A DNA stretch of 64,000 nucleotides from Chaetoceros tenuissimus. Taxonomy: Eukaryota > Bacillariophyta > Thalassiosirophyceae > Chaetocerotales > Chaetocerotaceae. The position numbers and the translations under genes are program-made. This document shows positions 60,019 through 64,000 of this stretch, piece by piece; within the stretch, counting starts at the first letter, position 1, and each line of letters starts with the position of its first letter. The DNA is taken from contig BLLK01000023.1 in NCBI GenBank assembly GCA_021927905.1, forward strand, positions 744,001-808,000, given 5' to 3'. The notes under the pieces were generated by a model. It saw nothing but the letters and a program-made list of their open reading frames with translations, was not told the DNA's origin and ran no database searches.

Positions 60019-62994
60019 CTATAGCAAAAAGTATTTAGATCCCGAAACAGTGGTGACTACTACACCTGCTTCAACAGTTTGATTTGGAGCAAGCTTTGAG
60101 GTTGTAACTCTCTCTCCTTCGCTAAAGTTCGGTGATCCAGTAATGAAACCAGTTACCGATCCATCTCTATTTGCTTTGAATTTGTTGATGACTGGAACAC
60201 CCTTTGGAGGCTGTGGAGTACTTGCAGCTTTTTTCTTCTGAGAACTTCCACCGAGAGCAAAGAGACCTGCTGATTTTGGTTCTTCTTTCTTCAAAGGGAT
60301 GGTGCCTCCCTTCTTTGCTCCAGCCAGGATCGATGCTGCTTTTGGATCGACTTTCTTTGAAACAGGTGTGGCCTTCTTCTTTTGAGCAGCTAGTCTTTTT
60401 TCTTCCGCTTCTTGTTTTTTCTTTTCAAGAGCTGCCTTCTTCTCTTCTGCCAACTTTGCCTTCTTTGCTTCTAGTTCAGCCTTTTTCCGTGCCAATTCTT
60501 CTTCCTTTGCTTTCTTTGCTGCTTCCAACTTGGCCTTCTTTTCTTCTGCAGCAGCTTTCTTGGCTTCTGCAGCTGCCTTCTTTGCGTCAACAGCAGTGCT
60601 TTTTGCTGGTGCTGCAGGTACTGGATCTGCCTTCTTCGATCCACCAAAATTAAAGAATGGTTTACTTCCGGTAGTAGAATCCAAATAATATCTACAAAAA
60701 AGGTCAATCGTTAGGATACAAGTTTTATTGATGAAGCAATAGATCAACAATATTCATACTTACTTGGAACCAGATGCGGTACTAACAACGGTATCCACTG
60801 CAGGCTTGCCTTGAATAGATGATGTGGTTACTGATTCCCCATCGCTAAATGACGACGAACCAGAAATTAAACCAGTGATGGAACCATCATTATTCTGATA
60901 CCATTTTGACAAAGTAGGAACTCCGCGAGGTGCCTTTGATGAAGGAGAAGCACTACTATCAGCTTTTCCTCCTCCAAAATTCAAAAATCCTAAAGAAATT
61001 GTAGCCCCTCTCTTTGCCGTTTCCAAAAGTCCAAGTGCTTCAGTCTCCTTCGCAGCAGCAGCCTTCTTCTCCATTGCTTCCTTTTTCTTTGCCTCATTTG
61101 CGGCGATAGCTGCAAGTCTCTTTTCTTCTGCTTCCTTTTTCTTCGCCTCAAGTGCTGCTTTCTTTTGTTCAGCTTCAAGACGCTTCTTCTCAGCCAAGGC
61201 AGCCTTCTTCTCTTCAGCTTCCTTCTTTCTCTTCTCAGCTGCTGCCTTTAGAGCTGCTTTCTGTTCTTCCACAACATTACTCTTTGGTGGAGATGGCTTC
61301 TTCTCTGATGCCTTTGCCTTTGGCACCTCGTCTTTACTTTCACTCTTGGCACCAAAAAGATTTGAAAATACATCTGTGACTGGATCTACTGGATCATCCG
61401 AGATTGGAACATCCTTCTTCACCGTAGTCTTTGGTTCAACTTTCTTTGCTACCGGTGCTGGAGGTGGCTTTGGTTTCGGCACAGACTTTTTCTCTTTTGG
61501 TGGCATCGGTGGCGGTACAGGTTTCGGTGGTGCTACATTCTTGACTGGAAGAGCTACTTCTGCTACAGGTTTGGGTGGTGCTTCGACAATCTTCTTGACA
61601 GGCTCTGGAGGAGGCACAGGTTTCGTTTCTTCCACAATAGTTTCTACTCCAAAATCATCAACAGGCTTTCCACTAATTGGACTCAAGATCGACTTTTGTA
61701 CTCTTGACAAAATTTCTGGCAATGAACGAGTACTAAAAGCTGGCAAAGGAACACCAGTCGCATATAAGATTCCAAAAACACCTCCTAATCCACCAGTATT
61801 TCCATAGGTTGGATCCATAACTGCTCCAGCAGTCAATCTAGTACAAAATCCATCATCATCAAACGTCATACTTTGAACTTCTGGAGGTCCAATGTATTTT
61901 GCACCATTACCCTCTACACCAGCAATGGTCCCAGTTCTAGTTCCAGTAGATTTGACATCATACCAAACCCGATATGGATCATATGGATCTACACGGAAAT
62001 TCGAATAGTTCTCTTGCAAATCAGGAAAAGCATCACGAATATTAAAACTCGAAAAGGCATCTAAAAACTGTTTTTTGGAAAGTGGTCCAACTACCGGTCC
62101 AGTAAAAGTAAATTCCTCCGCTAGTAAATCAGGATCTTTGGTTCCAAGTTCACCCGCCAAAACACCTTTGGCAAGTTGAATCATGACAGTTTCCGGAAAC
62201 GGAGCCAAAAAGACATCATTTGGTTCCTTCAATTGTTTGACAGATCTTCCAAAAAATCTCCCAATGACAACTGCAGGAGGATACACCTCCCATTCCGACG
62301 GTGGAGCACCCGCCACAGTCGCAGCAGCCTTGACACCACATAAACCACCTGTATTCCCCACCAAACGATCCATGGTAAACCCATTACACAATTTCTTCAA
62401 CTTTCCTGAAGTTTCATCAAACGTCATACTAATCGCTTCAGGGGGACATACCATTCTCACACCCGTCGGTTCCAAAGATTCCGAACGTAATCTCAATTCA
62501 CCTCTCATAGTCCCCACCGTCCTCGCTGTCAATCTCACAGTAAAAGGATCATCGGGATCCAATCGAAAATCATGTGCTCTATAATCCAAATCCGGAAATG
62601 CTTGTCTTAGATTGAAAAACTTGGAAGCTGCCAAATATTCCTCTTTGGAGAGTGTACCATCTTTTGCATAATCTGGTCCTACCCATTTAAAATCTGAAGA
62701 TAAAAAGGATGGATCGGCTAGACCAAAGTCTGATGCAATGATGGCTCTCGCTCTACTGAATAGTGCTTCTGGTTCATTACTGACTGGTGGTGGTGTCGAT
62801 GGTGGTCTTGGTGTAGTTTGTGATGTTTCAAATGGGTTTGGGAGATTGTCAAGGAATGATGCTTGTAGTTGTGATGAAGTGCAAGTTAAGGTCTCTCTGT
62901 TAAATGTTTTAGTTTGTCCATTGGGTGACAGGAAGGAAGAGACTGATCCTGCAAGGAAAAGAGTTGCAGTCAATGTCTGCTTTGAGAACTTCAT
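60019..62994 (-). CDS. Plastid-type protein with duplicated SnoaL-like domains and duplicated C-terminal module
   Basis: Exons 62994-60764 and 60691-60019 join to 967 residues. Signal peptide with V-S-S-F-L-S-P, a possible plastid cleavage site. Two related NTF2/SnoaL-like domains (about residues 78-230 and 260-415) share F-N-L-R-Q-A-F-P-D-L / F-N-I-R-D-A-F-P-D-L and G-N-T-G-G-L-C/G-G-V. Then a Pro-rich stretch (P-P-P-x-P), Lys/Ala/Glu coiled-coil tracts of A-E-E-K-K-A-A type, and twice the module R/K-G-V-P-x-x-x-K, D-G-S-I-T-G, F-S-x-G-E, ending S-G-S-K-Y. Each exon contributes its own K-A-A-E tract and C-terminal module, so the tail grew by duplication. Enzymatic function is not evident; it may be a plastid structural or binding protein. 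Confidence 0.7.
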
Positions 62995-63510
62995 TGTGTT
63001 TGTTGTGATGATGATAATGAAATAAAGTGATGAGATGAAAAACTTCTGGAAGCTTCGATGAGCAGCTATTAGGTCTTCAATAAAGATTCTTTTGTAAATG
63101 TTCTTTTCAGCTCAGAAACGTCTCCTCAACTAGCTAAATAGATATTCTATAGAAAATGAAATCTCTAAGAGTTTCTATAGTCTACAAACAAAGGCCAATA
63201 ACTAGAATATGACCACAGCTTCTCTCAACACTTTATCTAATGCAAGAAAAAAAGGATGATGTGAGTTCGGAACACATCACCTTTCCTTTCCGTTTCGTCC
63301 ACTTTCATATCTTCCGCGCTTATAATTGCGCGAAGCTAAATGACTCTTATAAAAGGCCATTTCCAAAGATTCCAAGTTGAAGCGGAAAAGTAGCTGCGTC
63401 ACCATTGGATTTTCACACATCTTTGATGGATGAGATACAAAGAGAAAACCAAAACAGAAACCTTTTTTCTTGACTCTTACTCACTCCATTTCAACTTCTA
63501 TACTATCAAT
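62995..63510. other. Divergent promoter region
   Basis: 516 bp between two plastid-type genes. Holds the shared 13-mer at 63324-63336 and TATAAAA at 63348-63354, about 160 bp before the SDR start. Confidence 0.45.
63324..63336 (+). promoter_or_regulatory. Shared 13-mer AATTGCGCGAAGC, copy 2
   Basis: Exact match to 53081-53093. It lies 12 bp upstream of a TATAAAA element, a plausible promoter position. Confidence 0.4.
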
Positions 63511-64000
63511 ATGAAATTCACATCGATCATTACTACCTTTGCACTTGCTGCTAATTTTGCATCTACTGCAGCATTTGCACCAGCATCGAATGCACTTCAA
63601 ATTAGATCATCGGCTCTTTCCCAAACATTTGCATCTACTTCCAAATCATCATCCTCATCTTCTTCTTCTCTCTCCATGGTGACTGAAGGAAATGGAGGAG
63701 GAGTAGTCGTTACTGGAGGAGCAGGAGGAGTAGGATTCGCATACGCGGGAGAATTTATGGATAGAGGATACAACGTGGTAATCTGTGACGTCAAAGATTG
63801 TTCCACTGCTGCAAAGGCATTGGCGGCGAAACATCCCAATGGACAAATCTTTCATACCAAATGTGATGTATCTGATGCGAAATCTGTGGAAGCTTTGGGG
63901 AAATTTGCACAGCAGAAATTGGGTAAGATTGGGTATTGGATTAATAATGCTGGGATTAATGGTGGTAGAAGGGCTTTGATGGATGTTCCTGTTGGAATGG
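63511..64000 (+). CDS. Plastid-targeted short-chain dehydrogenase, NYC1/NOL-like (3' end outside window)
   Basis: The frame is open from the ATG to the end of the window (163 codons). The presequence ends S-T-A-A-F-A-P, the diatom plastid motif, followed by a Ser-rich transit peptide. The Rossmann fold is clear: V-V-V-T-G-G-A-G-G-V-G as the nucleotide loop (T-G-x-x-x-G-x-G pattern), V-V-I-C-D-V, C-D-V-S-D-A, and Y-W-I-N-N-A-G-I-N (N-N-A-G motif). W-I-N-N-A-G-x-N is typical of the NYC1/NOL chlorophyll-reductase-like branch; diatoms lack chlorophyll b, so the substrate may be another pigment. The catalytic Y-x-x-x-K lies beyond the window. Confidence 0.8.
   Translation, partial: MKFTSIITTFALAANFASTAAFAPASNALQIRSSALSQTFASTSKSSSSSSSSLSMVTEGNGGGVVVTGGAGGVGFAYAGEFMDRGYNVVICDVKDCSTAAKALAAKHPNGQIFHTKCDVSDAKSVEALGKFAQQKLGKIGYWINNAGINGGRRALMDVPVGM

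Noticed and set aside
60380-61300. Plus-strand Leu/Ser/Pro-rich frames
   Set aside because: They are shadows of the Lys/Ala/Glu-rich coding repeats on the minus strand.
1-64000. LTR, retroviral, Polinton-like or other virus-derived elements
   Set aside because: No reverse transcriptase, integrase, capsid, envelope or paired terminal-repeat signature was seen.

Overview
This window is nuclear DNA of a diatom. The evidence is in the sequence: a low-GC genome with short (about 50-90 bp) GTAAGT/AG introns, plastid preproteins whose signal peptides end in the heterokont cleavage motif (AFAP at three genes), expanded heat-shock-factor (HSF) genes, F-box/ankyrin genes, a BspA-type leucine-rich-repeat protein, and Ser-Pro mucin-like repeats in secreted proteins. 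The mix resembles Chaetoceros-like centric diatoms, but that species-level guess is inference. No virus-derived element, LTR element, CRISPR array, rRNA or convincing tRNA was recognised. All exon structures below were built by eye from splice sites, and every joined reading frame closes in phase.

Layout. 1-8.4 kb: the 3' end of a tandem TIR-like protein, the TFIIH helicase XPD on the minus strand, an HSF-type factor with a broken frame followed by a decayed tandem copy of itself, and an F-box/ankyrin protein. 8.8-10.7 kb: a secretory-pathway glycosyltransferase-like protein and a duplicated fragment of an SNF2 helicase gene whose full copy lies 21 kb away. 11.1-27.2 kb: one 24-exon gene for a predicted 4,845-residue mosaic surface protein (signal peptide, lectin-like region, mucin-like repeats, cysteine modules, three discoidin-like domains, C-terminal coiled coil and membrane anchor). 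27.8-35.9 kb: the peroxisomal AAA ATPase PEX6 convergent with a 1,522-residue SNF2 helicase. 36.5-47.2 kb: a fucosyltransferase-like protein, a cysteine-ladder protein with a likely GPI signal, a secreted SASA-type carbohydrate esterase with ShK-like cysteine modules, and an F-box/ankyrin gene interrupted by a stop. 47.3-64 kb: mostly plastid-directed genes: a DUF3593-DUF2499-DUF1279 membrane protein divergent from a TauD-like dioxygenase, a multi-pass membrane protein divergent from a second HSF, a BspA-type LRR protein, a CYP97-type carotenoid hydroxylase, a protein with duplicated SnoaL-like domains, and the start of a plastid short-chain dehydrogenase.

Two functional themes stand out. One is cell-surface and glycan biology (giant mosaic protein, cysteine-ladder protein, carbohydrate esterase, two glycosyltransferase-like proteins), tied together by the same P-S-x-x-P-S linker. 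The other is plastid metabolism and membranes (carotenoid hydroxylation, chlorophyll-related SDR, DUF3593/DUF2499 protein, oxygenase). The window also records local duplication and decay: a tandem HSF pair, a copied helicase fragment, a diverged intergenic repeat and an unusually long intron built of tandem hairpins.
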